Source of the DNA: Pseudomonas oryzae
Lineage (GTDB): Bacteria; Pseudomonadota; Gammaproteobacteria; Pseudomonadales; Pseudomonadaceae
Assembly (NCBI RefSeq): GCF_900104805.1
Contig: NZ_LT629751.1
Span: 2,151,001-2,215,000 of the forward strand
Reading direction: 5' to 3'
Length of the DNA stretch: 64,000 nucleotides
The notes beneath the pieces are model-generated. The model saw nothing but the letters and a program-made list of their open reading frames with translations. It was not told the DNA's origin and did no database searches. Shown here one piece after another: positions 46,095 through 54,762 of the stretch. Position 1 is the stretch's first letter; each line of letters begins with the position of its first letter. The translations under genes were made by a program, and so were the position numbers.

Positions 46095-46819
46095 GCCGGC
46101 GCATCCTGCTGCTCGGCGGCGTCGGCGACGCCCTGGCCATCGCCCGGCGCCTCGGTCCGGAACACGTCTACAGCCTGGCCGGGCTGGGCAAGGTGCCGCA
46201 GGACCTAGCCTGCCAGGTGCGGGTCGGCGGCTTCGGCGGTGCCGAGGGCCTGGCGCGTTTCATCGCCGAGGCAGGCATCGACCTGCTGCTCGACGTCACC
46301 CATCCCTACGCGGCGCGGATCAGCGCCAACGCGGCCCAGGCCGCGCAGCTCGCCGGCATTCCCTGCTGGGCGCTGCGCCGTCCCGGCTGGCAGGCCGGCG
46401 CGGGCGACGACTGGCGCGAGGTGGCCGACTGGCGCGCGCTGAGCGTGGCGCTGGAGTCCTTCCACCGGCCGTTCTTCACCCTCGGCCGCGAACCGCTGGC
46501 GCACCTCGACGCCATTCCCGCCGGGCAGTTCTGGACCGTGCGGGTGCTCGACGCGCATCCGGGCAACGCCCGCGCACGGGTGATCGCCACCCGCGGCCCG
46601 TTCGACCTGGAGGCCGAGCGCGCGCTGTTCGCGGCGGAAGGTTTCGATGTGCTGGTGAGCAAGAACAGCGGCGGCGCGGCCACCGAGGCCAAGCTGCAGG
46701 TGGCCCGCGAACGCGGCCTGCCGGTGCTGATCCTCGCGCGCCCGACGCTGCCGGCGGTGGAGCGCGAGTTCGCCGGCGTCGAGGCGCTATGGCAGGCCTT
46801 GCAGCCGCTGCTCGCGTAG
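46091..46819 (+). CDS. cobK: Precorrin-6A reductase (CobK)
   Basis: This 242-aa NADPH-dependent reductase has [57 protein letters not shown] and [20 protein letters not shown]. The start is GTG at 46091, overlapping the cobL stop. The last gene of cobL-cobK on the plus strand. Confidence 0.93.
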   Translation: MSRRILLLGGVGDALAIARRLGPEHVYSLAGLGKVPQDLACQVRVGGFGGAEGLARFIAEAGIDLLLDVTHPYAARISANAAQAAQLAGIPCWALRRPGWQAGAGDDWREVADWRALSVALESFHRPFFTLGREPLAHLDAIPAGQFWTVRVLDAHPGNARARVIATRGPFDLEAERALFAAEGFDVLVSKNSGGAATEAKLQVARERGLPVLILARPTLPAVEREFAGVEALWQALQPLLA

Positions 46820-46830
46820 AGCTGGCCGGC

Positions 46831-46908
46831 GGTGCGCAGGGAGCACCCTACGAGAGCGGCACGGCGGCGATCAGGTGCTGACCGCCCGTAGGGTGCGCTG
46901 TGCGCACC
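46831..46908. repeat. Inverted repeat, family D
   Basis: GGTGCGCAGGGAGCACCCTA and TAGGGTGCGCTGTGCGCACC are near-complementary arms around a 38-nt centre. It lies between the convergent cobK and ttcA and could help end both transcripts. Confidence 0.75.
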
Positions 46909-46947
46909 GATGCATTTGGCGTGCGCGGAGGTGCGCAGGGCGTCGGC

Positions 46948-47772
46948 TCAGAGGCTCATCACGTCGATGAAGCGCGGCGTGGCGTCGTTGTCGATTCTCA
47001 GGCTCTGGAAGTCGAACAGGTTGCGGTCGGCCAGTTGCGAGGGCACCACGTTCTGCAGGGCGCGGAACATGATCTCGGTACGGCCCGGCGACTTGCGCTC
47101 CCACTCCTGGAGCATCTCCTTGACCACCTGACGCTGCAGGTTCTCCTGCGAGCCGCACAGGTTGCACGGGATGATCGGGAATTCCTTGAGCTTGGCGTAG
47201 GCCTCGATGTCCGCCTCGCTGCAGTAGGCCAGCGGGCGGATCACCACGTTGCGGCCGTCGTCGGAGAGCAGCTTGGGCGGCATGGCCTTGAGGGTGCCGC
47301 CGTAGAACATGTTGAGGAAGAAGGTCTCGACGATGTCGTCGCGATGGTGGCCGAGGGCCATCTTGGTCGCGCCGATCTGGTCGGCGAAGGTGTACAGGGT
47401 GCCGCGGCGCAGGCGCGAGCACAGCGAGCAGGTGGTCTTGCCCTCGGGGATCTTCTCCTTGACCACCGAGTAGGTGTCCTTCTCGATGATGTGGTACTCG
47501 ACACCGATCGACTTGAGGTACTCGGGCAGCACGTGCTCGGGGAAGCCCGGCTGCTTCTGGTCCATGTTCACCGCCACGATCTCGAACTTGATCGGCGCGA
47601 CCTTCTGCAGGTAGAGCAGCACGTCGAGCATGGTGTAGCTGTCCTTGCCGCCGGACAGGCAGACCATGACCTTGTCGCCGTCCTCGATCATGTTGAAGTC
47701 GGTGACGGCTTCGCCGGCCAGGCGACGCAGGCGTTTCTGCAGCTTGTTCTGGTTGACCGAAAGGGTGCCCAT
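46948..47772 (-). CDS. ttcA: tRNA 2-thiocytidine biosynthesis protein TtcA
   Basis: The 274-aa enzyme has the PP-loop motif [36 protein letters not shown] (CxxC), [19 protein letters not shown] and [15 protein letters not shown] (CxxC) expected of TtcA, which holds a [4Fe-4S] cluster and thiolates C32 of some tRNAs. The start at 47772 ([17 protein letters not shown]) follows family alignment; 17 further codons upstream are in frame. Confidence 0.95.
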   Translation of the reverse strand: MGTLSVNQNKLQKRLRRLAGEAVTDFNMIEDGDKVMVCLSGGKDSYTMLDVLLYLQKVAPIKFEIVAVNMDQKQPGFPEHVLPEYLKSIGVEYHIIEKDTYSVVKEKIPEGKTTCSLCSRLRRGTLYTFADQIGATKMALGHHRDDIVETFFLNMFYGGTLKAMPPKLLSDDGRNVVIRPLAYCSEADIEAYAKLKEFPIIPCNLCGSQENLQRQVVKEMLQEWERKSPGRTEIMFRALQNVVPSQLADRNLFDFQSLRIDNDATPRFIDVMSL

Positions 47773-47951
47773 GGTGGTGTGGAATCCGGGGATCTGCGAA
47801 AAGGGAGTACGAAAACCTGCCATTTTACGCGCAAACGCCCGCGCGCCCCAGCCCCATCGTCGCCACGCCGCCCGCCCCGCGCTGAGAGGCGGTTCACGCG
47901 CGGAACCGCCGCTACACAGGTGCCGCCGGGGCCCGTGCTAGCCTTGCCGGC

Positions 47952-48545
47952 ATGAACACGCCCTTCGATCCCGCCGCCGACCTCACCGAGCAGCTGCTCG
48001 CCCTGCTGCGCCAGGCGCCCGCCGGCCTCGGCGAGCACCAGCTCATCCGCCAGCTCAGGGATGGGCATTGCACCCATATCCCCAACCTGCCGCTGAGCGA
48101 CAAGCTGGTGCTGTTCCGCACCCACTTCCTGCTGTTCAACGCCCTCTACCGCCTGCGCGACCGCCTCTGGCAGGAGGGCAGCGCGCACCTGGAGATCGCG
48201 CCCCTGCTGATCCGCCTGGGCCCCTGGCGGGAGGGCGAGCAGGCGCTGACCGGGCACGATCCGCTGCGCGACTACTATCTGGACGAAACCCGCTTGCGCG
48301 ACACCAGCGAAGCCGACGTCGCCCAGCTGCTGCAGAGCTTCTGGACGCGCATGCACGGCGGCGAGGAGCGCGCGGCGGCGCTCGAGCTGTTCGGCCTCGA
48401 CGCGCACGCCGACTACCCGGCGATCCGTCTGCGCTACCGCCAGCTGGTCAGCCAGCACCACCCCGATCGCGGCGGCAGCACCACCCGCCTGCAGTCGATC
48501 AACAAGGCCATGGAAATTCTCGATCGCTATTACAAGCCGGCCTGA
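47952..48545 (+). CDS. J-domain protein (DnaJ-related)
   Basis: The 197-aa protein has an N-terminal DnaJ-related domain (LLALLRQAPAGLGEHQLIRQ, FRTHFLLFNALYRLRDRLW) and a C-terminal J domain with YRQLVSQHHPDRGG, where HPD is the Hsp70-stimulating motif. It should act as a co-chaperone. The frame begins at an ATG at 47952; ttcA is divergent upstream. Confidence 0.88.
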   Translation: MNTPFDPAADLTEQLLALLRQAPAGLGEHQLIRQLRDGHCTHIPNLPLSDKLVLFRTHFLLFNALYRLRDRLWQEGSAHLEIAPLLIRLGPWREGEQALTGHDPLRDYYLDETRLRDTSEADVAQLLQSFWTRMHGGEERAAALELFGLDAHADYPAIRLRYRQLVSQHHPDRGGSTTRLQSINKAMEILDRYYKPA

Positions 48546-48626
48546 GGGACCAAATCGCTCTACTGCACAGCGGGCATCCAGGCCTGCGGCGCCTATACTG
48601 CGTCATAAGGTCGCAGATAGCGGTCT

Positions 48627-48663
48627 GGCACCGGAGGGCACTGGGCCACGTGCCTCCGGCGCC
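48627..48663 (+). other. Strong hairpin before the Yip1-family gene
   Basis: GGCACCGGAGGGCAC and GTGCCTCCGGCGCC pair almost fully around an 8-nt loop, without a following U run. It lies 45 nt before the Yip1-family start, with TATACT about 35 nt further upstream as a possible -10. It may be a terminator for the J-domain gene or a structured 5' leader. Confidence 0.5.
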
Positions 48664-48707
48664 TCGTTGGGGTCGATTCGCATATAACGAAGAAGAGGTG
48701 TCCTATC

Positions 48708-49307
48708 ATGATTCACCACGTCTGGGGGCTCTTCACCCATCCTGATCAAGAATGGCAAGAGATTCGTGGCGACAAAGAAACCATCAGTCACATGTATCTG
48801 AGCCATGTACTCATCCTGGCGGCCATTCCTGTCGTATCCGCCTATATCGGTACCACCCAGGTCGGCTGGTCGATCGCCGGCGGCGAAGCGGTACGCCTGA
48901 CCCAGGCGAGCGCGCTGCAGATGACCGTGCTGTCCTACCTGGCCATGCTGGCCGGCGTCGCCGTGATGGGCGCGTTCATCCACTGGATGTCGCGCACCTA
49001 CGATGCCAGCCCCAGCCTGACCGACTCGATCGTGTTTGCCGCCTACTGCGCCACGCCCCTGTTCATCGGCGGCCTGGCGGCGCTCTACCCCAATCTGTGG
49101 CTGGCCATGGCGGTGGGGACGGTGGCGGTGTGCTACACGGCTTATCTGCTGTACGTCGGCATCCCCGCCTTCATGAACATTCCCAAGGACGAGGGCTTCA
49201 TGTTCTCCAGCTCGGTGCTGGCGGTGGGTCTGGTGGTGCTGGTGGCGATGATGGCCATCTCGGTGGTGCTGTGGGGCTTCGGTGTCGGCCCCGTGTACGC
49301 CAGCTAG
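48708..49307 (+). CDS. Yip1 family inner membrane protein
   Basis: The 199-aa protein has a short N-terminal cytoplasmic part (VWGLFTHPDQEWQEIRGD) and five membrane helices, matching the Yip1-domain family of bacteria. Its role is not established. The start codon has AAGAAGAGG upstream, and a terminator follows. Confidence 0.82.
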   Translation: MIHHVWGLFTHPDQEWQEIRGDKETISHMYLSHVLILAAIPVVSAYIGTTQVGWSIAGGEAVRLTQASALQMTVLSYLAMLAGVAVMGAFIHWMSRTYDASPSLTDSIVFAAYCATPLFIGGLAALYPNLWLAMAVGTVAVCYTAYLLYVGIPAFMNIPKDEGFMFSSSVLAVGLVVLVAMMAISVVLWGFGVGPVYAS

Positions 49308-49363
49308 ACGAACAGATGGCGTAGGTCCGGTCGAGCGTAAAACAATCTCGGACCAACATAACT

Positions 49364-49393
49364 GGGCCGCCTGCGGGCGGCCCTGCTGTTTGT
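49364..49393 (+). terminator. Terminator after the Yip1-family gene
   Basis: GGGCCGCC-TGCG-GGCGGCCC is a perfect 8-bp stem (49364-49383), followed by the U-rich TGCTGTTTGT. It lies 57 nt after the stop codon. Confidence 0.75.
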
Positions 49394-49442
49394 GGCGCAC
49401 GCACTTGGCATAATCGCGCCACACCCCCTGCCCCGTCCGATC

Positions 49443-49934
49443 ATGCCCGAACAGCTGCTCGCCCGCGTCGAGGCCTGCTACCAGCAGGCCGAAGCCTTCT
49501 TCGCCCGCCGCTTCCCGCGCCCCGAGGTCAGCCTGCGCCTGCGCGGTCTCAAGGCCGGCGTCGCCCACCTCACGGAGAATCGCCTGCGCTTCAACGCCCA
49601 GCTGTATCGGGAGAATCGCGAGCACTTCCTGCGTCAGACGGTGGCCCACGAGGTGGCCCATCTGGTCGCCCACCAGCTGTTCGGCGCCGGCATCCGCCCG
49701 CATGGCGAGGAGTGGCAACGGATCATGGGCAAGGTCTACGGCCTGCCGGCCGAGCGCTGCCATACCTATGAAGTGAAACGCCGGCAGCGGCACTATCTGT
49801 ACCACTGCCGGTGTCCGGATGGAGAATTTCCCTTCACCCCGCAGCGCCATGCGCTGGTGCTGCGGGGGCGCCGTTACCTGTGCCGACGCTGCAGGGCGAC
49901 GCTGGTGTTCAGCGGCGAGATGCGTCAGCCGTGA
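49443..49934 (+). CDS. sprT: SprT family zinc metalloprotease-like protein
   Basis: The 163-aa protein has the zinc site HEVAHLVAHQLFG (HExxH) and a second His in PHGEEWQRIM, then a C-terminal zinc ribbon (YHCRCPDGEF, CRRCRATLVFSG). It belongs to the SprT/Spartan domain group. The ATG at 49443 was chosen; upstream in-frame ATG at 49392 falls in the terminator. Its 3' end overlaps the decayed transporter tail on the other strand. Confidence 0.9.
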   Translation: MPEQLLARVEACYQQAEAFFARRFPRPEVSLRLRGLKAGVAHLTENRLRFNAQLYRENREHFLRQTVAHEVAHLVAHQLFGAGIRPHGEEWQRIMGKVYGLPAERCHTYEVKRRQRHYLYHCRCPDGEFPFTPQRHALVLRGRRYLCRRCRATLVFSGEMRQP

Positions 49935-50070
49935 GCACCGGCTCGGCCACCAGCGGCAGCTCCACCGCCGTGCGGCTCGGGCTGGCCAGCTCGCGCTGCA
50001 GCTGCTCGTTGTCCAGCTGACCGCACCAGCGGGCCACCACCACGCTGGCCACGCCGTTGCCGATAGCCCC
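49909..50070 (-). pseudogene. C-terminal remnant of a dicarboxylate/glutamate symporter (DctA/GltP-like)
   Basis: The only open part, ending TGA at 49909, reads AIGNGVASVVVARWCGQLDN, EQLQRELASPSRTAVELPLV and AEPVLTADASRR. GNGVASVVVARW matches the last membrane segment of cation:dicarboxylate symporters (GN-x2-A-x-VVVA-x-W). Nothing before codon 1 of the remnant (about 50070) resembles the family, so all of the transport domain is lost. It shares 26 nt with the sprT 3' end. A deletion between this point and the dienelactone hydrolase region is inferred. Confidence 0.8.
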
Positions 50071-50156
50071 GCGCCAATCACCAAAACCCGATAACCCCCT
50101 TGTATTTCAGCCATTTGCGGACGAATCGCGGCGTTCGGCGCGGTACGCTCCGGCGG

Positions 50157-50182
50157 AATCCCGCCGCCCGGGCGGCGGGATT
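50157..50182. repeat. Perfect 26-nt palindrome
   Basis: AATCCCGCCGCCC and its exact complement stand back to back without a spacer. It lies in the 208-nt gap between the transporter remnant and the dienelactone hydrolase, and could act as a bidirectional terminator although no U run is present. The rest of the gap has no gene. Confidence 0.7.
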
Positions 50183-50278
50183 CTCGCCAGTCCTCGCAGC
50201 GTCCGCCCGGGACGCCCATTTCACAGGGGATGAGCCAGCGGCTAGGCTTGGACTCTGTTCGCCCACCGGAGACCTGCC

Positions 50279-51067
50279 ATGCGTACCCTCCTGCTCGGCG
50301 TGCTGCTGGCCTGCAGCAGCCTCGGCCATGCCGCGATCCAGACCCGGGAAATCTCCTACCAGAGCGCCGACGGCACGCGCCTGCTCGGCTACCACACCTG
50401 GGATGACACCGTGCAGGGGCCGCGTCCCGGCGTGGTGGTGGTACACGAGTGGTGGGGGCTGAACGACTACGCCAAGCGTCGCGCCCGCGACCTCGCCGCC
50501 CTCGGCTACAGCGCCCTGGCCATCGACATGTACGGCGGGGGCCGCAACACCGAACACCCGGAAGACGCCAAGGCCTTCATGCAGGCGGCCACCGCCAGCG
50601 CCGAGGTGTCGCGCCAGCGCTTCCTCGCCGGCCTCGATCTGCTCCGCCAGCAGCCACAGACCGACCCGGCGCGGCTGGCCGCCATCGGCTACTGCTTCGG
50701 CGGCCGGGTGGTACTGGACATGGCCCGCCAGGGCGTGCCGCTGGCCGGGGTGATGAGCTTCCACGGCGCGCTCGCCACCACCACCCCGGCCACCCCGGGC
50801 TCGGTGAAGGCGCGCGTGGTGGTGGCCCACGGCGAGGCCGACAGTTTCATCAGCGAACAGACGGTCGCCGACTTCAAGCAGGAGATGCAGCGCGCCGGAG
50901 CGAACTACCGCTTCATCAGCTATCCGGGCGCCAAGCACAGCTTCACCAACCCGGACGCCGGCAGTCACGCCGCCCACGGCCTGGACGTGGCCTACGACAA
51001 GGAGGCCGACCAGCGCTCCTGGGCCGACATGCAGGCGTTCTTCAAGGAGCTGTTCCCTCAGCCCTGA
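50279..51067 (+). CDS. Secreted dienelactone hydrolase family protein
   Basis: The 262-aa alpha/beta hydrolase has a signal peptide (MRTLLLGVLLACSSLGHA), VVVVHEWWGLNDYAKRRA, the Cys nucleophile in AIGYCFGGRVVLDMA, Asp in HGEADSFI and His in YPGAKHSFTNPDA. A periplasmic esterase or lactonase is expected; the substrate is unknown. It overlaps the convergent glycosyltransferase by 10 nt. Confidence 0.9.
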   Translation: MRTLLLGVLLACSSLGHAAIQTREISYQSADGTRLLGYHTWDDTVQGPRPGVVVVHEWWGLNDYAKRRARDLAALGYSALAIDMYGGGRNTEHPEDAKAFMQAATASAEVSRQRFLAGLDLLRQQPQTDPARLAAIGYCFGGRVVLDMARQGVPLAGVMSFHGALATTTPATPGSVKARVVVAHGEADSFISEQTVADFKQEMQRAGANYRFISYPGAKHSFTNPDAGSHAAHGLDVAYDKEADQRSWADMQAFFKELFPQP

Positions 51068-52086
51068 GCAGCCTCGGCACCGCCACAGGGCGCGCCATCC
51101 AGCCTGGGCTGGTGGGCGAGGAATTCCTGCGCCGAAGCCTGCCACGACTGGCGCTGCGCCTCGCCCAGGCAGGCGCGGCGGTCCAGCGTCAGCGCGGCCA
51201 GACAGGCGCGCTGCAGGTCCTCGTCCATCACCCCGCTGACGCCCTGGCGCAGCACGTCCAGCGGGCCGGCGACCGGAAAGGCCGCCACCGGCGTACCGCA
51301 GGCCAGCGCCTCGAGCATCACCAGCCCCAGGGTGTCGGTGCGCGAGGGGAACACCAGCACGCTGGCGCGACGGTAGGCCGCGGCCAGCTGCTCGGCCGGC
51401 AGGTAGCCGTGGAAACGCACCTGCGGATAGCGGCGCTGCAGCTCCTCGCGCAGCGGGCCGTCGCCGACCACCTCCCGGGTGCCCGGCAGATCGAGGTCGA
51501 GGAACGCCTCGAGGTTCTTCTCCGGCGCCAGCCGCCCGGCATAGAGGAACAGCGGTTCGCCCTCCCCCCTTTGCAGACGCGGCTGGAACTGGCGCAGGTC
51601 GACGCCCTTGCGCCACAGCGCCAGATGGGCGAAGCCGCGGCTGCCGAACTCGTCCAGCAGGCGTTCGGTGCTGACCAGCACCGCGCGGCTCGGCCGGTGG
51701 AAGGCGCGCAGCCAGGCGTAGCCCCAGTCCAGCGGCAGCCACGGCCAGCGCCCGCTCACGTACTCGGGGAAGCGGGTGTGGATCGCCGTGGAGAACGCCA
51801 GCCCCTCGCGCCGCAGCCAGCGCCGCGCCGCCCAGCCGAGCGGTCCCTCGGTGGCCAGGTGCACGGCATCCGGGGCGAAGGCGCGGATCTGCGCCGCCAC
51901 CTTCCAGACATTCCAGGCCAGCGGAATGGCGGCGTAGCCCGGGCACGGCAGGGTACGGAAGTCCTGCGGCGACAACACGCCGACCGTGTGCCCCAGGCGC
52001 TCCAGCTCCTCGATCAGCGCGCGCAGGCTGGTGACCACGCCGTTGACCTGCGGCGCCCAGGCGTCGGTGACGATCAGCAGCCTCAT
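51058..52086 (-). CDS. GT4 glycosyltransferase, Agt-like (lipid glycosylation)
   Basis: This 342-aa GT-B enzyme has MRLLIVTDAWAPQVNGVVTSL at the start, LATEGPLGWAARRW, FLYAGRLAPEKNLEAFLDLD, VVGDGPLREELQ and FPSRTDTLGLVMLEALACGTP (EX7E type). It overlaps the phosphoesterase stop by 4 nt. A metallophosphoesterase plus GT4 pair is the layout of PlcP-Agt, which turns phospholipids into glycolipids under phosphate shortage; a PHO box before the pair supports this. Diacylglycerol as acceptor is inferred. A paralogue lies at 54763-55806. Confidence 0.82.
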   Translation of the reverse strand: MRLLIVTDAWAPQVNGVVTSLRALIEELERLGHTVGVLSPQDFRTLPCPGYAAIPLAWNVWKVAAQIRAFAPDAVHLATEGPLGWAARRWLRREGLAFSTAIHTRFPEYVSGRWPWLPLDWGYAWLRAFHRPSRAVLVSTERLLDEFGSRGFAHLALWRKGVDLRQFQPRLQRGEGEPLFLYAGRLAPEKNLEAFLDLDLPGTREVVGDGPLREELQRRYPQVRFHGYLPAEQLAAAYRRASVLVFPSRTDTLGLVMLEALACGTPVAAFPVAGPLDVLRQGVSGVMDEDLQRACLAALTLDRRACLGEAQRQSWQASAQEFLAHQPRLDGAPCGGAEAAQG

Positions 52087-52895
52087 GCGCGCACCTCCGC
52101 CTCGGCCGCGGGCAGCCGGTCGCACTGCCGATCGGCGGCCAACCGATACAGCTCGATGCGCCCGTCGACGTGCTCGATCAGCGCCGTGCACGACTCCACC
52201 CAGTCGCCGCAGTTGAGGTACTCGATGGCGCCGATGCGACGGATCTCGGCATGGTGGATGTGCCCGCAGACCACGCCATGGAAGCCGCGGCGGGTGCACT
52301 CGTGGGCCAGGGCGTCCTCGAACTCGCTGATGTAGCTGACCGCGCCCTTGACCTTGTGCTTGAGCCAGGCCGACAGCGACCAGTAGCCGTAGCCCCAGCG
52401 CTGTCGCCAGTGGTTGAGCCAGCGGTTGAGGGTCAGGGTGACCTCGTAGGCCGAGTCGCCGAGGAACGCCAGCCAGCGGTGGTAGCGGGTGATCACGTCG
52501 AACTGGTCGCCGTGCAGCACCAGCAGGCGGCGGCCGTCGGCGGTCAGGTGCTCGGCCTCGTCGACCAGGCGGATATTGCCGAGCACCAGCTCGGCGTAGC
52601 GGCGCAGGCATTCGTCGTGGTTGCCGGTGACGTAGATCACCTCGGTGCCGCGCCGGCTCATGTCGATCAGCCGGCGGATCACGTTGGTGTGGCTCTGCGG
52701 CCAGTACACGCCGCTGCGCAGCTTCCAGCCGTCGATGATGTCGCCGACCAGGTACACCCGGTCGGGCCGGTAGCGCTTGAGGAAGGCATCCAGGCGCTCG
52801 GCCTGGCAGTCGCGGGTCCCCAGGTGCACGTCGGAGATCCACAGGGTGCGCACGTACTGCTTGCGCTTGGGAGTAAACGGCTGGGCACTGGTCAT
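52083..52895 (-). CDS. PlcP-like metallophosphoesterase (UDP-diacylglucosamine pyrophosphatase family)
   Basis: This 270-aa calcineurin-like phosphoesterase has TLWISDVHLGTRDCQAERL, LVGDIIDGWKL, VIYVTGNHDECLRR, LLVLHGDQFDVI and VVCGHIHHAEIRRI, the five metal-site motifs. The family is commonly labelled UDP-2,3-diacylglucosamine diphosphatase, but the Agt-like partner and the PHO box argue for PlcP, a phospholipase C that frees diacylglycerol. A good GGAGG precedes the start. Coupled to the glycosyltransferase by an ATGA overlap. Confidence 0.8.
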   Translation of the reverse strand: MTSAQPFTPKRKQYVRTLWISDVHLGTRDCQAERLDAFLKRYRPDRVYLVGDIIDGWKLRSGVYWPQSHTNVIRRLIDMSRRGTEVIYVTGNHDECLRRYAELVLGNIRLVDEAEHLTADGRRLLVLHGDQFDVITRYHRWLAFLGDSAYEVTLTLNRWLNHWRQRWGYGYWSLSAWLKHKVKGAVSYISEFEDALAHECTRRGFHGVVCGHIHHAEIRRIGAIEYLNCGDWVESCTALIEHVDGRIELYRLAADRQCDRLPAAEAEVRA

Positions 52896-52948
52896 CGACG
52901 GCCTCCGGCGGATTTGCCTCGATGCTGCGGCCATGGCGTTTAACCGGC

Positions 52949-52977
52949 ATGACAGGACGGCGGCAGGGCGATGACAG
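52949..52977 (-). promoter_or_regulatory. PHO box before the PlcP-like gene
   Basis: On the minus strand CTGTCAT, CTGCCGC and CTGTCAT follow one another with exactly 11-nt periodicity (starts at 52977, 52966 and 52955). The PhoB site is built of such 7-nt half-repeats with 4-nt spacers; the outer two are perfect. It ends 53 nt before the start codon, where a PhoB site replacing the -35 would be. Confidence 0.75.
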
Positions 52978-53022
52978 GCGATGCCCGGCGGGTAAACTGG
53001 CGGCCTGTCCGAGGAACCCGCC

Positions 53023-53772
53023 ATGTCCACCATCCTGACCCTGCGCCACTACCGCGACGAACTGCTGGCGCACAGCCACGCCTACGGGCAGCTGGTGTTC
53101 GGCCTGTCCGGCTGCCTGGAACTGGCGGTGGGCGGCCGGACCGCGCGGATCGAGCGGCAGGACCTCACCGTGGTGCCTCCCGAGGAACACCATGCCTGCG
53201 CCAGCCACCACGGCAGCCACTGTCTGGTGCTCGACGTGCCGGACGAGGACTGGCTGCGCGACAGCCTCGGCGCGCACTTCGACGCCGGGCGCCGCCTGCT
53301 GGAGCGGCCCGGGCGGGTCGAACTGGCCCCGGTGCAGAGCCAGCTGGTCGGCTGGATCGCCAGCGCGCCGCTGACCGATGCGCTGATCGCCGAGCAGTCC
53401 GCCCGCCTGCTGCTGGCCAGCCTCGCGGTGCCGGCGACGCCGCTCGCAGCGAGCGAGCTGCCGCTGGCGGCGCTCGACGCGCACATCGACCGCCAGCTCG
53501 CCCACCCGCTGCAGGTGGCCGACCTGGCGCGGCTCAGCGGCCTGTCGGTGGCGCACTTCCACAGCCGCTTCCTCGCCGCCACCGGGCAGACGCCGATGGA
53601 CTACGTGCGCCGCCGGCGTCTGCGCCAGGGCCGCCAGCTGCTGCTGGAGAGCACGCTCGGCGTCGGCGAGATCGCCGCGCGGGTCGGCTACAGCTCGCAG
53701 AGCGCCTTCACCGCCGCCCTCGCCCGCGAGTTCGGCGTCACCCCGCGCGAGCTGCGCCGCCGGGGCGAGTAG
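53023..53772 (+). CDS. AraC family transcriptional regulator
   Basis: The 249-aa protein has an N-terminal cupin-like sensor part (LRHYRDELLAHSHAYGQLVF, VVPPEEHHACASHHGSHCLV) and a C-terminal double helix-turn-helix (LQVADLARLSGLSVAHFHSR, LGVGEIAARVGYSSQSAFTA, then AREFGVTPRELRRRG). An EamA exporter follows 134 nt downstream and may be a target. It is divergent from the PlcP-like gene. Confidence 0.9.
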   Translation: MSTILTLRHYRDELLAHSHAYGQLVFGLSGCLELAVGGRTARIERQDLTVVPPEEHHACASHHGSHCLVLDVPDEDWLRDSLGAHFDAGRRLLERPGRVELAPVQSQLVGWIASAPLTDALIAEQSARLLLASLAVPATPLAASELPLAALDAHIDRQLAHPLQVADLARLSGLSVAHFHSRFLAATGQTPMDYVRRRRLRQGRQLLLESTLGVGEIAARVGYSSQSAFTAALAREFGVTPRELRRRGE

Positions 53773-53906
53773 CGCGACAAAGGCCGCGAGGCGCGCGACA
53801 GACACGGGCGCGTGCGCCATCTAGACTGCGCGCAACCTCCAGAAAAGACCTCGCCCATGCGCTTCGCCATCCGCTTCCGGCGCCCGGACCTCGGGACACG
53901 CCCGTC

Positions 53907-54758
53907 ATGACTCCGCGCAACGCCCTGCTCGCCGTGCATCTCGGCGCCCTGCTGTTCGGCCTGACCGGCGTGCTCGGCAAACTGGCAGCCGCCACGCCGC
54001 TGCTGATCACCGGCGGCCGCGCCGCCTTCGCCGTGCTCGCCCTCGGCCTGTGCGCCGCCCTGCTGCGCAACGGCGGCCATACCCGCCCCGGCCCGCGCCA
54101 GCTGGGGCTGCTGATCCTCGGTGGCGTGCTGCTCGGCGCGCACTGGCTGACCTTCTTCCAGGCGGTCAAGGTCGGCGGCGTGGCCATCGCCACCCTCGGC
54201 TTCGCCAGCTTCCCGGCCTTCACCCTGCTGCTGGAGGGGCTGCTGTTCCGCGAGCGTCTGCACGCCGGCGAATACGGCGTGGTCGCGCTGGTCTGCCTCG
54301 GTCTGCTGCTGGTCACCCCGCAGTTCGAGCTGGCCGGCCAGGCCACCCAGGGCCTGCTGTGGGCGGTGCTGTCCGGCCTGCTGTTCGCCCTGCTGTCGCT
54401 GACCAACCGGCTCAGCGCCCGCGGCATCAGCCCGGTGCAGGCGGCGCTGTGGCAGAACCTGACCATCGCCCTGTGCCTGCTGCCGTGGGTCGCGCCGCAG
54501 CTGCCCACGCTGGCCGCGCTCGACTGGCTGTGGCTGGCCCTGCTCGGCGTGCTCTGCACCGGCCTGGCCCACAGCCTGTTCGTCTCCAGCCTGCGCGTGC
54601 TCAAGGCGCGTACCGCCGCGGTGGTGTTCGCCATGGAGCCGGTCTACGGGATCTGCTTCGCCTGGCTGCTGTTCGCCGAGGTGCCCGGCCTGCGTACCCT
54701 CGGCGGCGGCGCGCTGATCGTGCTGGCCACCTTCCTGAGCGCGCGCCTGGGACGCTGA
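53907..54758 (+). CDS. EamA/DMT family exporter
   Basis: The 283-aa membrane protein has ten predicted helices in two EamA repeats (first from LAVHLGALLFGLTGVLGKLA, second from GLLWAVLSGLLFALLSLTNR). Substrate unknown; members export amino acids or metabolites. Start ATG at 53907; the frame upstream is not coding. It ends 4 nt from the convergent glycosyltransferase stop. Confidence 0.88.
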   Translation: MTPRNALLAVHLGALLFGLTGVLGKLAAATPLLITGGRAAFAVLALGLCAALLRNGGHTRPGPRQLGLLILGGVLLGAHWLTFFQAVKVGGVAIATLGFASFPAFTLLLEGLLFRERLHAGEYGVVALVCLGLLLVTPQFELAGQATQGLLWAVLSGLLFALLSLTNRLSARGISPVQAALWQNLTIALCLLPWVAPQLPTLAALDWLWLALLGVLCTGLAHSLFVSSLRVLKARTAAVVFAMEPVYGICFAWLLFAEVPGLRTLGGGALIVLATFLSARLGR

Positions 54759-54762
54759 GCGC

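Noticed and set aside
48603-50219. A 538-codon minus-strand frame over the Yip1 and sprT genes
   Set aside because: Low-complexity antisense sequence; the plus-strand genes and the transporter remnant (in another frame) explain the region.
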